Shown: positions 26,867 through 35,110 of the stretch, one piece after another
Numbering within the stretch: the first letter of the stretch is position 1
Layout of the letters: the number at the start of each line of letters is the position of its first letter
Assembly: GCF_947503795.1 (NCBI RefSeq)
Contig: NZ_CANNEZ010000002.1
Location: 372,001 to 436,000 of the forward strand
Source of the DNA: an uncultured Jannaschia sp.
GTDB lineage: Bacteria > Pseudomonadota > Alphaproteobacteria > Rhodobacterales > Rhodobacteraceae
Length of the DNA stretch: 64,000 nt
Direction: 5' to 3'
Position numbers and translations under genes: made by a program
The notes under the pieces: generated by a model
What the model saw: only the letters and a program-made list of their open reading frames with translations
Told to the model about the DNA's origin: nothing
Database searches by the model: none

Positions 26867-27696
26867 CGCGCGCGACGCTCTCGGAGGTGCTGATCCTGGC
26901 GCGGGCCGAAGGGCGGGCCGTGGCGGGGCTCGTCTGCCTCGGGTGGGAGGACGCGCGCGCCTACCGCGACGCGGCGCAGGCGCTGGGCGTGCCCGTGATC
27001 CTGCAGGCCGGGCCGGGATGCCGTGCGCATACGCCGATCCCGGTGCTGGCAGAGATGTTCCGAACACTGGCCGAAGAGTGCGACGTGCCCGTGGTGGCGC
27101 ATCTCGACCACGGCTACGCGGCGGATGAGTGTCGTGCCGCCATTGCGGCGGGATTCACCTCGGTGATGTTCGACGGCTCGTCCCTGCCGCTGGACGAGAA
27201 TATCGCGCGGACGGCCGAGATTGCGGCGATGGCCCATGACGCGGGCATCTCCTGCGAGGGCGAGATCGGCTTCGTGGGCTATGCCGCGGGGGCCGAGAGC
27301 CGGGGCACCGACCCCGGCGAGGCCGCGCGCTTCGCCGCCGAGACGGGCGTGGACGCGATGGCGGTGTCGGTCGGAAACCTGCACCTGCGGACCGAGGCAG
27401 GACCCGGTCTGGACGAGGATCGCATCGCGGCCATCGCGGCGGTGACGGAGGTGCCGCTGGTGATCCATGGCGGATCTGGTGTGCCCCATGCCCAGCGCGC
27501 GCGGCTGGCCCGCGACACGGCGATCTGCAAGTTCAACATCGGGACCGAGCTGCGGCAGAGCTTCGGAACGGCGCTGCGACAGGTGCTCGCGGACGATCCC
27601 GAAGCCTTCGACCGCGCCGCCATCCTGTCCGCCGTCGAGCCGTCGCTGCGCGATGCGGCCATGGCGGTCCTGCGCTCCCTGGAGGCCCCATGCTGA
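26863..27696 (+). CDS. Class II aldolase of the FbaA/IolJ type
   Basis: A 277-residue zinc-dependent class II fructose-bisphosphate aldolase homologue. Metal and substrate motifs are VVAHLDHGYAADECRAAI (about 81-98), GFTSVMFDGSSLPLDEN, the CEGEIGFVG loop, VSVGNLHL in place of the GTxHG of glycolytic enzymes, VIHGGSGVP and KFNIGTELRQ. By context it is the 6-phospho-5-dehydro-2-deoxygluconate aldolase (IolJ role), giving dihydroxyacetone phosphate and malonate semialdehyde. No malonate semialdehyde dehydrogenase (iolA) is in the window. Its 3' end overlaps the start of iolG by 7 bp. Confidence 0.88.
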   Translation: MTRATLSEVLILARAEGRAVAGLVCLGWEDARAYRDAAQALGVPVILQAGPGCRAHTPIPVLAEMFRTLAEECDVPVVAHLDHGYAADECRAAIAAGFTSVMFDGSSLPLDENIARTAEIAAMAHDAGISCEGEIGFVGYAAGAESRGTDPGEAARFAAETGVDAMAVSVGNLHLRTEAGPGLDEDRIAAIAAVTEVPLVIHGGSGVPHAQRARLARDTAICKFNIGTELRQSFGTALRQVLADDPEAFDRAAILSAVEPSLRDAAMAVLRSLEAPC

Positions 27697-28685
27697 ACAT
27701 CGCCCTTCTCGGCTGCGGCCGGATCGGACAGGTCCATGCCCGCTCGCTCGCGCGGATCGAAGGGGCGCGCGTCGCCGCCGTCTGCGATGCCGTCCCCGAG
27801 GCCGCCGCCGCCCTCGCCGCCACGACGGGCGCCGAGGCGATGGACGCGGACGCCGTCCTCGCACGACCCGGCCTCGACGCGGTGGTGATCGGGACGCCGA
27901 CGGATACGCATTTCGACCTGATCCACGCGGCCGCCGCCGCAGGGCTGGCCATCTTCTGCGAGAAACCCGTCGATCTGGACGCCACCCGTATTACGGCCTG
28001 CGCCCGCGCCGTGGCCGATGCCGGGGTCCCGTTCCTGACCGCCTTCAACCGCCGCTTCGATCCCAGCTTCGCGGATCTGCGCGCGCGATTGCACGCGGGC
28101 GAGATCGGCGACCCCGAGATCGTCACCATCACCAGCCGCGATCCGTCGCCGCCGCCGCTGAGCTACATCGCGGGTTCGGGCGGGCTCTTCCGCGACATGA
28201 TGATCCACGACCTCGACATGGCGCGGTGGCTTCTGGACGAGGAGCCGGTTCGCGTGCAGGCGACGGGCGCCGCGCTGGTCGATCCGGAGATCGGCGCGGC
28301 CGGGGATGTCGATACGGCGGCGGTGATGCTGACGACGGCGTCCGGGCGGATCGCGCAGATCGGGTGCTCGCGCCGTGCGACCTATGGCTACGACCAGCGG
28401 ATCGAGGTGCATGGCAGCCTCGGGATGCTACGGGCGGGCAACCGGCTGGAGACGACGGTCGAGGCCGCCGGTCCCGCGGGGTTCCGGCGCGCGCCCGCGC
28501 AGCATTTCTTCCTCGAACGCTACGCCGACGCCTATCTGGCCGAGATGCGGGCCTTCGTCGACGCGCTCAGGACCGGCACGCCGCCCACGCCGTCGATCGC
28601 GGACGGGTTGCGGGCGCAGGTTCTGGCCGATGCTGCCGACACGGCCTGCCGCGAGGGGCGGGTCGTGGTGCTGGACGACGGCTGA
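27690..28685 (+). CDS. iolG: Inositol 2-dehydrogenase (IolG/IdhA-like)
   Basis: A 331-residue Gfo/Idh/MocA dehydrogenase close in form to rhizobial IdhA. The Rossmann motif ALLGCGRIGQVHARSLAR is at 5-22, FCEKPVDLDATR contains the catalytic lysine, FNRRFDPSFADLRARLHAGEIG and the GLFRDMMIHDLDMARWLL motif supply the substrate-site Asp and His. It oxidises myo-inositol to scyllo-inosose, the first step of the pathway. It is the last gene of the plus-strand operon and ends 3 bp before the convergent gene at 28689, leaving no room for a normal terminator between them. Confidence 0.9.
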   Translation: MLNIALLGCGRIGQVHARSLARIEGARVAAVCDAVPEAAAALAATTGAEAMDADAVLARPGLDAVVIGTPTDTHFDLIHAAAAAGLAIFCEKPVDLDATRITACARAVADAGVPFLTAFNRRFDPSFADLRARLHAGEIGDPEIVTITSRDPSPPPLSYIAGSGGLFRDMMIHDLDMARWLLDEEPVRVQATGAALVDPEIGAAGDVDTAAVMLTTASGRIAQIGCSRRATYGYDQRIEVHGSLGMLRAGNRLETTVEAAGPAGFRRAPAQHFFLERYADAYLAEMRAFVDALRTGTPPTPSIADGLRAQVLADAADTACREGRVVVLDDG

Positions 28686-28688
28686 GCG

Positions 28689-29237
28689 TCAGAGGCCCCA
28701 GGGCAACACGAAGACCACGCGTCGCGTCCCCGCGCAATCAGGCGGGTCGGCCCGGAGCGCCGCCATCTCGGCCCGGATGACGTCTGCCGCGCAATCCGCC
28801 GCGTCGGGGAGAAGCGCGCCGCCCTGGTCAAGCGCCGCGCCCGCCCCGAGCCGTTCGAGGTCGATCACCACCGTCTTGCGCGTCCCGCCGGGCGAGAGGC
28901 GGATCAGCGCGGTCACCGCCTGCCCGGCGCAGCGGCCCCGGCAGACGCGGGCGAGATCGGGGAGATGGCGGATATTCCCGGGTCGGCGCAGGAGCACCGC
29001 TTCGACCAGCGCGGCATCGGGGATGTCAGCGCGGGGCAGATCGGCCAGCCGGGCCGCGACCTCGGCCACGCCGTCGCCGCTGAGATGCAGGGCGGCGGAG
29101 CGCGGGGCTGTGGCGACAAGGGCGATGGCCACGGCGACCACGAGGAGGGCGACCGCGATCGCGCCCTTCGGGCCGGGACCCAGACGTCGCGGCGAAGGGC
29201 GCGCTTCGGACGGCAGGCCCGGCGGTGCGGGCGTCAT
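28689..29237 (-). CDS. Hypothetical protein with one membrane helix
   Basis: A 182-residue protein I do not recognise. A proline-rich cytoplasmic head (about 1-24) is followed by one hydrophobic helix (GAIAVALLVVAVAIALVAT, about 25-43) and an exported domain of roughly 140 residues containing four cysteines (VCRGRCAG, ADCAADV, PDCAG) that could form two disulfides. The C-terminus VVFVLPWGL is hydrophobic. ATG 29237 is preferred over an upstream in-frame ATG at 29309 because the extra residues are a Pro/Arg-rich run that covers the intergenic palindrome. It may be co-transcribed with the GcvT-family gene upstream. Confidence 0.65.
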   Translation of the reverse strand: MTPAPPGLPSEARPSPRRLGPGPKGAIAVALLVVAVAIALVATAPRSAALHLSGDGVAEVAARLADLPRADIPDAALVEAVLLRRPGNIRHLPDLARVCRGRCAGQAVTALIRLSPGGTRKTVVIDLERLGAGAALDQGGALLPDAADCAADVIRAEMAALRADPPDCAGTRRVVFVLPWGL

Positions 29238-29282
29238 GCCGCGTCGGGCCGGGCGCGGGCGTGCGGCGGCCGGGGCGCGGGA

Positions 29283-29296
29283 ATGCGGGCCCGCAT
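29283..29296. repeat. Palindrome upstream of the membrane-anchored hypothetical gene
   Basis: Perfect 14-bp palindrome ATGCGGGCCCGCAT followed by ATTTGGGG. The GCATATTTG tail is shared with the element after priA (GCATATTTG at 7084-7092), which suggests both belong to one family of short intergenic repeats. It lies between two minus-strand genes and could also act as a weak terminator. Confidence 0.45.
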
Positions 29297-29324
29297 ATTT
29301 GGGGAGCAAAGACGCGGGCGGGGG

Positions 29325-31820
29325 TCAGCCATCCACGCGGATGCGCGCATTGGTCGGATCGTAGGGGCTGTCCTCGGTCACCTCGGCATTCCAGAGCTCG
29401 CGCTGCATCCGCACGTGCAGTTTCGTGCCGGGTGCGGCGAGGTCGGGTCGGACATAGCCCATCCCGATCGACTTGCCGAAGGCCACCGAATAGCCGCCCG
29501 ACGTCAGGCGACCGATGCGCGTGCCGTCGGTCGCATAGAGCGCCTCGCGCCCCCAGGGATCCGCGTCGTCCGGACCGTCGATCAGCAGGGTGACGCATTT
29601 CGAGCGAATGCCAGTCTCCTCCATTGCGGCCTTGCCGTGGAACTCCTTCGAGAGGTCCACGAAGCGGTCGAGACCGGCTTCCAGCGGCGTGGCGTCGCGG
29701 CCGAGCTCGGTGCCGAAGGCGCGGTAGGATTTCTCCTGACGGAGCCAGTTCTGCGCGCGCGCGCCCACGAGGGTCAGGCCGTGGCCCTCGCCCGCCTCCA
29801 TCAGCCGGTCGAAGAGGTAGGTCTGCATCTCCATCGGGTGATGCAGCTCCCACCCCAGCTCGCCGGTATAGGCGACGCGGATGGCGTTGACCGGGCACAT
29901 CATCAGCTCGATCTGGCGGGCCGAGAGCCATGGGAAGCGCTTGTTGGACAGGACGGTCTCGGGGTCGGCGTCGCGGATCAGCTCGGACAGGATCGCGCGG
30001 CTGTTCGGCCCCGCCAGTGCGAAGACGCCGTGTTTCGCCGTGACGTTCTCTTCGTTGATCCGGCCGAACCGGTCCTCCTCGGCCATGATGGCCTTGTAGA
30101 GGTAGTCCTCGTCATAGGCCTCCCACCCGCCGGCGGAGACGAGGTAGAAGTCGTCTTCGGCCAGCCGGACGATCGTATACTCGGTGCGCGTCGTCCCCGC
30201 CTCGGTCAGGGCGTAGGTCAGGTTGATGCGGCCGACCTTCGGCAGCTTGTTGGTCGTGAACCAGTCGAGGAACGCGGCCGCCCCCGGCCCCGAGATGCGA
30301 TGCTTGGCGAAGGCGGTCGCGTCGATCAGGCCCGCCGTCTCGCGAAGCGCCGTCGCCTCGGCCTTGGCATGCTCCCACCACGCGCCGCGCCGGAAGCTGC
30401 GCGAGGTGAGGTCGAAATCCGCCTCGGCGCCCGGCTTGAAGTAGTTCGGACGCTCCCACCCGTTGACGCAGCCGAACTGCGCGCCCGCGGCCTTCATGCG
30501 GTCGTAGCAGGGCGCGGTCTTCAGGGGACGCGCGGCGGGCCGCTCCTCGTCGGGATGGTGAAGGACGTAGACGTGGTCATAGGCCTCCTCGTTCTTCCGG
30601 CAGGCGTACTCGGTCGTGACCCAGTCGCCGAAGCGCTTGGGGTCGAGGGAGGCCATGTCGATCTCGGCCTCGCCCTCGACCATCATCTGCGCGAGGTAGT
30701 GGCCGGTGCCGCCGGCCGCCGTGATCCCGAAGCTGAAGCCCTCGGCCAGCCACATGTTGCGGAGGCCCGGCGCGGGGCCGACCAGCGGATTGCCGTCGGG
30801 CGTATAACAGATGGGACCGTTGAAATCGTCCTTGAGACCGGCCGTCTCGGAGGTCGGGATGCGGTGGATGAAGGACATGTACTCCTCCTCGATCCGCTCG
30901 AGATCGAGGGGGAAGAGGTCGGCGCGGAAGCTGTCGGGCACGCCGTAGGGGAAGCGCGCGGGCGCGTTCTGCTCGTAGGGGCCGAGGATCCAGCCGCCGC
31001 GCTCCTCGCGGACATACCACTTGGCGTCGGCGTCGCGGATGACGGGGTGCTGCTCGTTGGTCTTGCGCCATTCGACCAGCGCGGGATCGGGCTCGGTGAC
31101 GATATACTGATGCTCGACCACGATGGCGGGGGTCTTGATGCCGAGGAGCTTGGCGGTCCGCGGCGCGTGGTTGCCGGTGGCGGTGACGACATGCTCGGCG
31201 GCGATCACCGCGGTCTCGTCCGAGGCAACGAGATTGCCGCCCTTCTCGACCATCCTGGTGACCGCGACATCCCAGTGGTCACCCATCCATTCGTAGCCAT
31301 CGACCTGCCAGCGGCGTTCGATGATGGCGCCGTGCTGGCGCGCGCCCTTGGCCATGGCCATCGTGACGTCGGCCGGGTTGATGTAGCCGTCGGTCGGGTG
31401 GAGGATCGCGCCCTTCAGGTCGTCGGTGCGGATCAGGGGATAGCGCTCGGCGATCTGGGCGGGGGTCAACCATTCATGCGGGATGCCGACCGTTTCGGCG
31501 GTCGCGGCATAGAGCGCGTATTCGTCCATCCGGTCGTCGGTCTGCGCCATCCGCAGGTTGCCCACGACCGAGAAGCCGGGGTTGAGCCCGGTCTCGGCCT
31601 CCAGCGTCTTGTAGAACTTGACCGAGTAGTCGTGGATGTGGCTGGTCGCGTAGCCCATGTTGAAGAGCGGCAGGAGCCCGGCGGCGTGCCAGGTCGAGCC
31701 GGAGGTCAGCTCGTCGCGCTCGAGAAGCATGGTGTCCCAGCCCGCGCGGGCGAGGTGATACGCGATCCCCGTTCCGACCGCGCCGCCGCCGACGACGAGT
31801 GCTTTCACCTGGGTCTTCAT
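29325..31820 (-). CDS. GcvT-family FAD-dependent oxidoreductase (dimethylglycine/sarcosine dehydrogenase-like)
   Basis: An 831-residue two-part enzyme. The N-terminal DAO-type FAD domain starts ALVVGGGAVGTGIAYHLARAG (7-27) and has SGSTWHAAGLL (about 40-50), where the histidine is the usual covalent flavin attachment site in dimethylglycine and sarcosine dehydrogenases. The C-terminal half (from about 420) is a GcvT/aminomethyltransferase-like folate-binding domain (YTGELGWELHHPMEMQ; GYSVAFGKSIGMGYV). Such proteins oxidatively demethylate methylated glycines or related amines and hand the C1 unit to tetrahydrofolate. Rhodobacteraceae carry many paralogues, so the exact substrate cannot be named. 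Confidence 0.88.
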   Translation of the reverse strand: MKTQVKALVVGGGAVGTGIAYHLARAGWDTMLLERDELTSGSTWHAAGLLPLFNMGYATSHIHDYSVKFYKTLEAETGLNPGFSVVGNLRMAQTDDRMDEYALYAATAETVGIPHEWLTPAQIAERYPLIRTDDLKGAILHPTDGYINPADVTMAMAKGARQHGAIIERRWQVDGYEWMGDHWDVAVTRMVEKGGNLVASDETAVIAAEHVVTATGNHAPRTAKLLGIKTPAIVVEHQYIVTEPDPALVEWRKTNEQHPVIRDADAKWYVREERGGWILGPYEQNAPARFPYGVPDSFRADLFPLDLERIEEEYMSFIHRIPTSETAGLKDDFNGPICYTPDGNPLVGPAPGLRNMWLAEGFSFGITAAGGTGHYLAQMMVEGEAEIDMASLDPKRFGDWVTTEYACRKNEEAYDHVYVLHHPDEERPAARPLKTAPCYDRMKAAGAQFGCVNGWERPNYFKPGAEADFDLTSRSFRRGAWWEHAKAEATALRETAGLIDATAFAKHRISGPGAAAFLDWFTTNKLPKVGRINLTYALTEAGTTRTEYTIVRLAEDDFYLVSAGGWEAYDEDYLYKAIMAEEDRFGRINEENVTAKHGVFALAGPNSRAILSELIRDADPETVLSNKRFPWLSARQIELMMCPVNAIRVAYTGELGWELHHPMEMQTYLFDRLMEAGEGHGLTLVGARAQNWLRQEKSYRAFGTELGRDATPLEAGLDRFVDLSKEFHGKAAMEETGIRSKCVTLLIDGPDDADPWGREALYATDGTRIGRLTSGGYSVAFGKSIGMGYVRPDLAAPGTKLHVRMQRELWNAEVTEDSPYDPTNARIRVDG

Positions 31821-32067
31821 GGCCGTGCCCTCCGCGAACCTGAGGCCCTTTCTGCCCGACCGGGCCGATACCGGTCCATCACGGACGACCCAAGGCGACT
31901 TGATAACGACAGGGCGCGGTCCGGCGGGGGCGTCGAGGCGGTGTGGCAGGGCGTGTGCGTGGGGCGGCCCTCCGATGCGCTGGAGGGCGATGTGGCCTGG
32001 AGGATACGTGGGGCCGGGCGCCGTGAGGCGCGATACCGACGGTGGGAGCAGACGATGTCGCGGTCGC

Positions 32068-32493
32068 TCAGAGGACGCCGATCTCGGCCAGCGCGACCGA
32101 CAGCTTCGGCGGCAGCGGGACGTCGTCGCGGCGGGCGGGGTCGAGATCGACCGGCGCGTCCTCGGGCGTAAGGTAGCGCCAGCCCTGGAACGGGCGGCGG
32201 GCGGTGGGCGCGACGGGGATCAGGCCGGGCTTCAGGACGATACCACAGCGCGGGATGCCGTCGGCGCGGCGCACCTCGTCGAGCCGCAGGATCGGCTGGC
32301 GGCAGAGCAGCACGCCCTTCACCACCCAGTAGATCGAGCCGCCATCGATCAATTCGGCCTCGCGCTTGGGCCACATCCGGGTGACGTGGCGCGGGTTGCC
32401 GTCGGGGCCCTTGGCGCGCGCGTTCGTCTGCCACTTGGCCAGCCCGGCGAGATCGTGGGTGCCGACGCTGAGCTTGATGAGGTTGATCGCCAT
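32068..32493 (-). CDS. DUF1489 family protein
   Basis: A 141-residue alphaproteobacterial DUF1489 protein: INLIKLSVGTHDLAGLAKWQ at the start, then HVTRMWPKREAELIDGGSIYWVVKGVLLCRQPIL and FQGWRYLTPEDAP, all family hallmarks. Function unknown. It is divergent from the ribonucleotide reductase gene, with an 85-bp gap. The 247 bp downstream of its stop, up to the GcvT-family start, show no recognisable element. Confidence 0.9.
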   Translation of the reverse strand: MAINLIKLSVGTHDLAGLAKWQTNARAKGPDGNPRHVTRMWPKREAELIDGGSIYWVVKGVLLCRQPILRLDEVRRADGIPRCGIVLKPGLIPVAPTARRPFQGWRYLTPEDAPVDLDPARRDDVPLPPKLSVALAEIGVL

Positions 32494-32578
32494 GACGGAT
32501 GACTCCCGGTCCCGGAATGCGTATATCTAGACCCCCTGCCCCCGGGCGCAACCACCCCTAGACCGAGGCCGCTGCCCC

Positions 32579-35047
32579 ATGTCCGCCTTCGCCGCCCCCA
32601 TCGCCGAACAGATCTGGGACATGAAATACCGCCTGAAGGATGCGGACGGGATGCCGCTGGACGCCACGCTGGACGACACCTGGGACCGGATTGCGGGGGC
32701 CTTGGCGGCGCCCGAGACCGATCCGTCGGCGTGGACACCCAGCTTCCGCGCGGCGCTTCAGGATTTTCGGTTCCTGCCCGCGGGGCGGATCGTCGCAGGC
32801 GCGGGAACGGATCGCAGCGTCACGCTCTTCAACTGCTTCGTGATGGGCACCATCGAGGACAGCATGTCGGGCATCTTCGCGGCGCTGCGCGAGGCGGCGC
32901 TGACGCTGCAGCAGGGCGGCGGGATCGGCTACGATTTCTCGACCATCCGCCCCCGCGGCGCGGGCGTGCACGGCGTCGCGGCCGACGCGTCTGGGCCGCT
33001 CAGCTTCATGGATGTCTGGGACGCGATGTGCCGCACGATCATGTCGGCGGGGTCGCGGCGGGGCGCGATGATGGCGACGCTGCGCTGCGACCACCCGGAT
33101 GTGCTGGACTTCGTGGCGGCCAAGTCGGACCCGGCGCGGCTGCGGATGTTCAACCTGTCGGTCCTCGTGACCGACCCGTTCATGGAAGCGGTCGCCGCCG
33201 ATGCCGAATGGCCGCTGGTCTTCGCGGGCAAGACCTACAGGACGCTCAGGGCACGGGAGCTCTGGGATGCGATCATGCGCGCGACCTACGACTATGCCGA
33301 GCCGGGGGTGATCTTCATCGACCGGATCAATGCGGCCAACAACCTGAGCTATGTCGAGACCATCGCCGCGACGAACCCCTGCGGTGAGCAGCCCCTGCCG
33401 CCCTATGGCGCGTGTCTTCTGGGGTCGCTGAACCTCGCGCGGCTGGTCGAGGGACCGTTTACCGAGATCGCCTCGATCCCCGACGCCGCGCTGGACGAGC
33501 TGACGGCGACGGCGATCCGGATGATGGACAACGTGGTCGACGCCTCGCGCTTCCCGCTGGAGGCGCAGGCCGACGAAGCGCGGGCCAAGCGGCGGATCGG
33601 GCTGGGCGTGACCGGGGTGGCCGACGCGCTGGCCATGTGCGGCCTCACCTACGGCACGCCCGAGGCAGCGGAGGCGATGGCCCGCTGGCTGGAGCGGATC
33701 GCGAACGCGGCCTACGCGACCTCGGCGCGGCTGGCCGAGGAGAAGGGGGCGTTCCCGCTCTGCGACGTGGACGCGCTGATGGCCGCGCCGATGGTCGGAC
33801 GGCTCTCGCCCGAGACGCAGGCGCTGGTCCGCGAACACGGGCTGCGCAACGCGCTCCTGACCTCGATCGCTCCGACGGGCACGATCAGCCTTCTGGCGGG
33901 CAACGTGTCGTCGGGGATCGAGCCGATTTTCGCGCAGGAATACACGCGCAAGGTGCTGCAACCGGACGGCACCCGGACCGAGGAGACCGTGCGCGATTAT
34001 GCCGTGGCGCTCTGGCGCGAGACGCACGGGGACGCGACGCTGCCCCCCAGCTTCGTGACCGTGGCCGACCTGACCCCGGCCAATCACGTCCGGATGCAGG
34101 CCGCCGCGCAGGACTGGGTCGACAGCTCGATTTCCAAGACGATCAACGTGCCCGAGGACATCGGCTTCGAGAGCTTCAAGGATGTCTATCTCGAGGCGTG
34201 GCGGACGGGCTGCAAGGGCTGCACGACCTACCGGCCCAACGCTGTGACGGGGAGCGTGCTAAGCGCCGAGCCGGCAATCCGCGCGGAGGGCCAAACGATT
34301 GGCGCCCGCATTGATCTCCTCATCGAAGATCGAAAGACGAACCGCACCGCTTTGGCGAAGGCAGCAGGGCTCGGACCCACCGCAATTCACGACATCATCC
34401 AAGGGAAATCGGTCAGCCCCAAAGTTTCGACGATCGAGAAGATTGCCGAGGCTTTGGATGTTCCGACCTCATATCTCATAGTGGGTCGCGATGAAGATGC
34501 GGACGGTTCGACCACACAGAACGTCGTCCGTCTCTTCGACCCGCTCGACCGGCCCCAGCAGCTGACGGGCGAGACCTACAAGATCAAGTGGCCGGCCTCC
34601 GAGCATGCGCTCTACATCACGATCAACGATATCGAGCTGGACGGGCAGCGGCGGCCCTTCGAGATCTTCGTGAACTCGAAGAACATGGAGCATTTCGCGT
34701 GGACCGTGGCGCTGACGCGGATGATATCGGCCGTGTTCCGGCGCGGCGGCGACGTGAGCTTCGTGGTCGAGGAGCTGAAGGCCGTGTTCGACCCGAGAGG
34801 CGGCGCATGGGTGCAGGGGAAATACGTGCCCTCGATCCTCGCGGCGATCGGCGGCGTGATAGAGCGGCACATGATCGCGACGGGGTTCCTGTCGGGCGAG
34901 GGGCTGGGCCTCAAGACCGACCCCGCCGACACGCGGACCGGCGGGCGGGCCGTCGGCGCGACCTGCCCCAATTGCGGCAGCCCCGACATCCACATGGCCG
35001 AGGGCTGCGCGACCTGCGGCAATTGCGGCTTCTCGAAATGCGGCTGA
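32579..35047 (+). CDS. nrdJ: Adenosylcobalamin-dependent ribonucleotide reductase with internal XRE-type HTH domain
   Basis: An 822-residue class II ribonucleotide reductase making deoxynucleotides with or without oxygen. RNR motifs include FRFLPAGRIVAGAG, LFNCFVMGTIEDSMSGIF (redox cysteine), QQGGGIGYDFSTIRPRGA, ATNPCGEQPLPPYGACLLGSLNLA (active-site Asn/Cys/Glu), SIAPTGTISLLAGNVSSGIEP and GCKGCTTYRPN. After residue 565 the protein leaves the RNR family for about 83 residues (566-648) that read as a Cro/CI helix-turn-helix, then returns with VVRLFDPLDRPQ, YKIKWPASEHALYITIND and a zinc-ribbon tail (CPNCGS, CATCGNCGFSKCG). The inserted piece has lower G+C and many A/T-ending codons, so it looks acquired. 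The frame is unbroken, and the remaining RNR appears complete. Confidence 0.95.
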   Translation: MSAFAAPIAEQIWDMKYRLKDADGMPLDATLDDTWDRIAGALAAPETDPSAWTPSFRAALQDFRFLPAGRIVAGAGTDRSVTLFNCFVMGTIEDSMSGIFAALREAALTLQQGGGIGYDFSTIRPRGAGVHGVAADASGPLSFMDVWDAMCRTIMSAGSRRGAMMATLRCDHPDVLDFVAAKSDPARLRMFNLSVLVTDPFMEAVAADAEWPLVFAGKTYRTLRARELWDAIMRATYDYAEPGVIFIDRINAANNLSYVETIAATNPCGEQPLPPYGACLLGSLNLARLVEGPFTEIASIPDAALDELTATAIRMMDNVVDASRFPLEAQADEARAKRRIGLGVTGVADALAMCGLTYGTPEAAEAMARWLERIANAAYATSARLAEEKGAFPLCDVDALMAAPMVGRLSPETQALVREHGLRNALLTSIAPTGTISLLAGNVSSGIEPIFAQEYTRKVLQPDGTRTEETVRDYAVALWRETHGDATLPPSFVTVADLTPANHVRMQAAAQDWVDSSISKTINVPEDIGFESFKDVYLEAWRTGCKGCTTYRPNAVTGSVLSAEPAIRAEGQTIGARIDLLIEDRKTNRTALAKAAGLGPTAIHDIIQGKSVSPKVSTIEKIAEALDVPTSYLIVGRDEDADGSTTQNVVRLFDPLDRPQQLTGETYKIKWPASEHALYITINDIELDGQRRPFEIFVNSKNMEHFAWTVALTRMISAVFRRGGDVSFVVEELKAVFDPRGGAWVQGKYVPSILAAIGGVIERHMIATGFLSGEGLGLKTDPADTRTGGRAVGATCPNCGSPDIHMAEGCATCGNCGFSKCG
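34274..34522 (+). other. In-frame XRE/CI-type HTH domain inserted in nrdJ
   Basis: Residues 566-648 of the reductase. The core IGARIDLLIEDRKTNRTALA, KAAGLGPTAIHDIIQGKS and VSTIEKIAEALDVPTSYLIVG give five predicted helices in the order of a lambda-repressor-like fold, closest in look to the DNA-binding heads of S24-type phage repressors. By hand count the 249 bp are about 57% G+C with about 37% A/T-ending codons, against about 67% G+C and few A/T-ending codons in sampled flanks. It sits in the variable linker between the catalytic barrel and the C-terminal domain. Confidence 0.85.
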
Positions 35048-35059
35048 CCTGAAACGGCA

Positions 35060-35092
35060 CCGGCCGGAGTCCCCTGACGGGACCCCGGCCGG
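35060..35092. terminator. Bidirectional hairpin between nrdJ and the HlyD-like gene
   Basis: Convergent genes end at 35047 and 35111. Between them CCGGCCGG (35060-35067) pairs with 35085-35092, and GTCCC (35069-35073) with GGGAC (35079-35083), leaving a 5-nt loop and one mismatch. No T-run follows on either side, so it is a terminator by position and stem strength only. Confidence 0.6.
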
Positions 35093-35110
35093 CATGACCC
35101 GGTGTTGCGC

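Noticed and set aside
34274-34522. Intein or group II intron inside the ribonucleotide reductase gene
   Set aside because: The insert is only 83 codons, has no Cys/Ser splice start, no terminal His-Asn, no endonuclease motifs and no intron structure. It reads as a compact HTH domain in frame.
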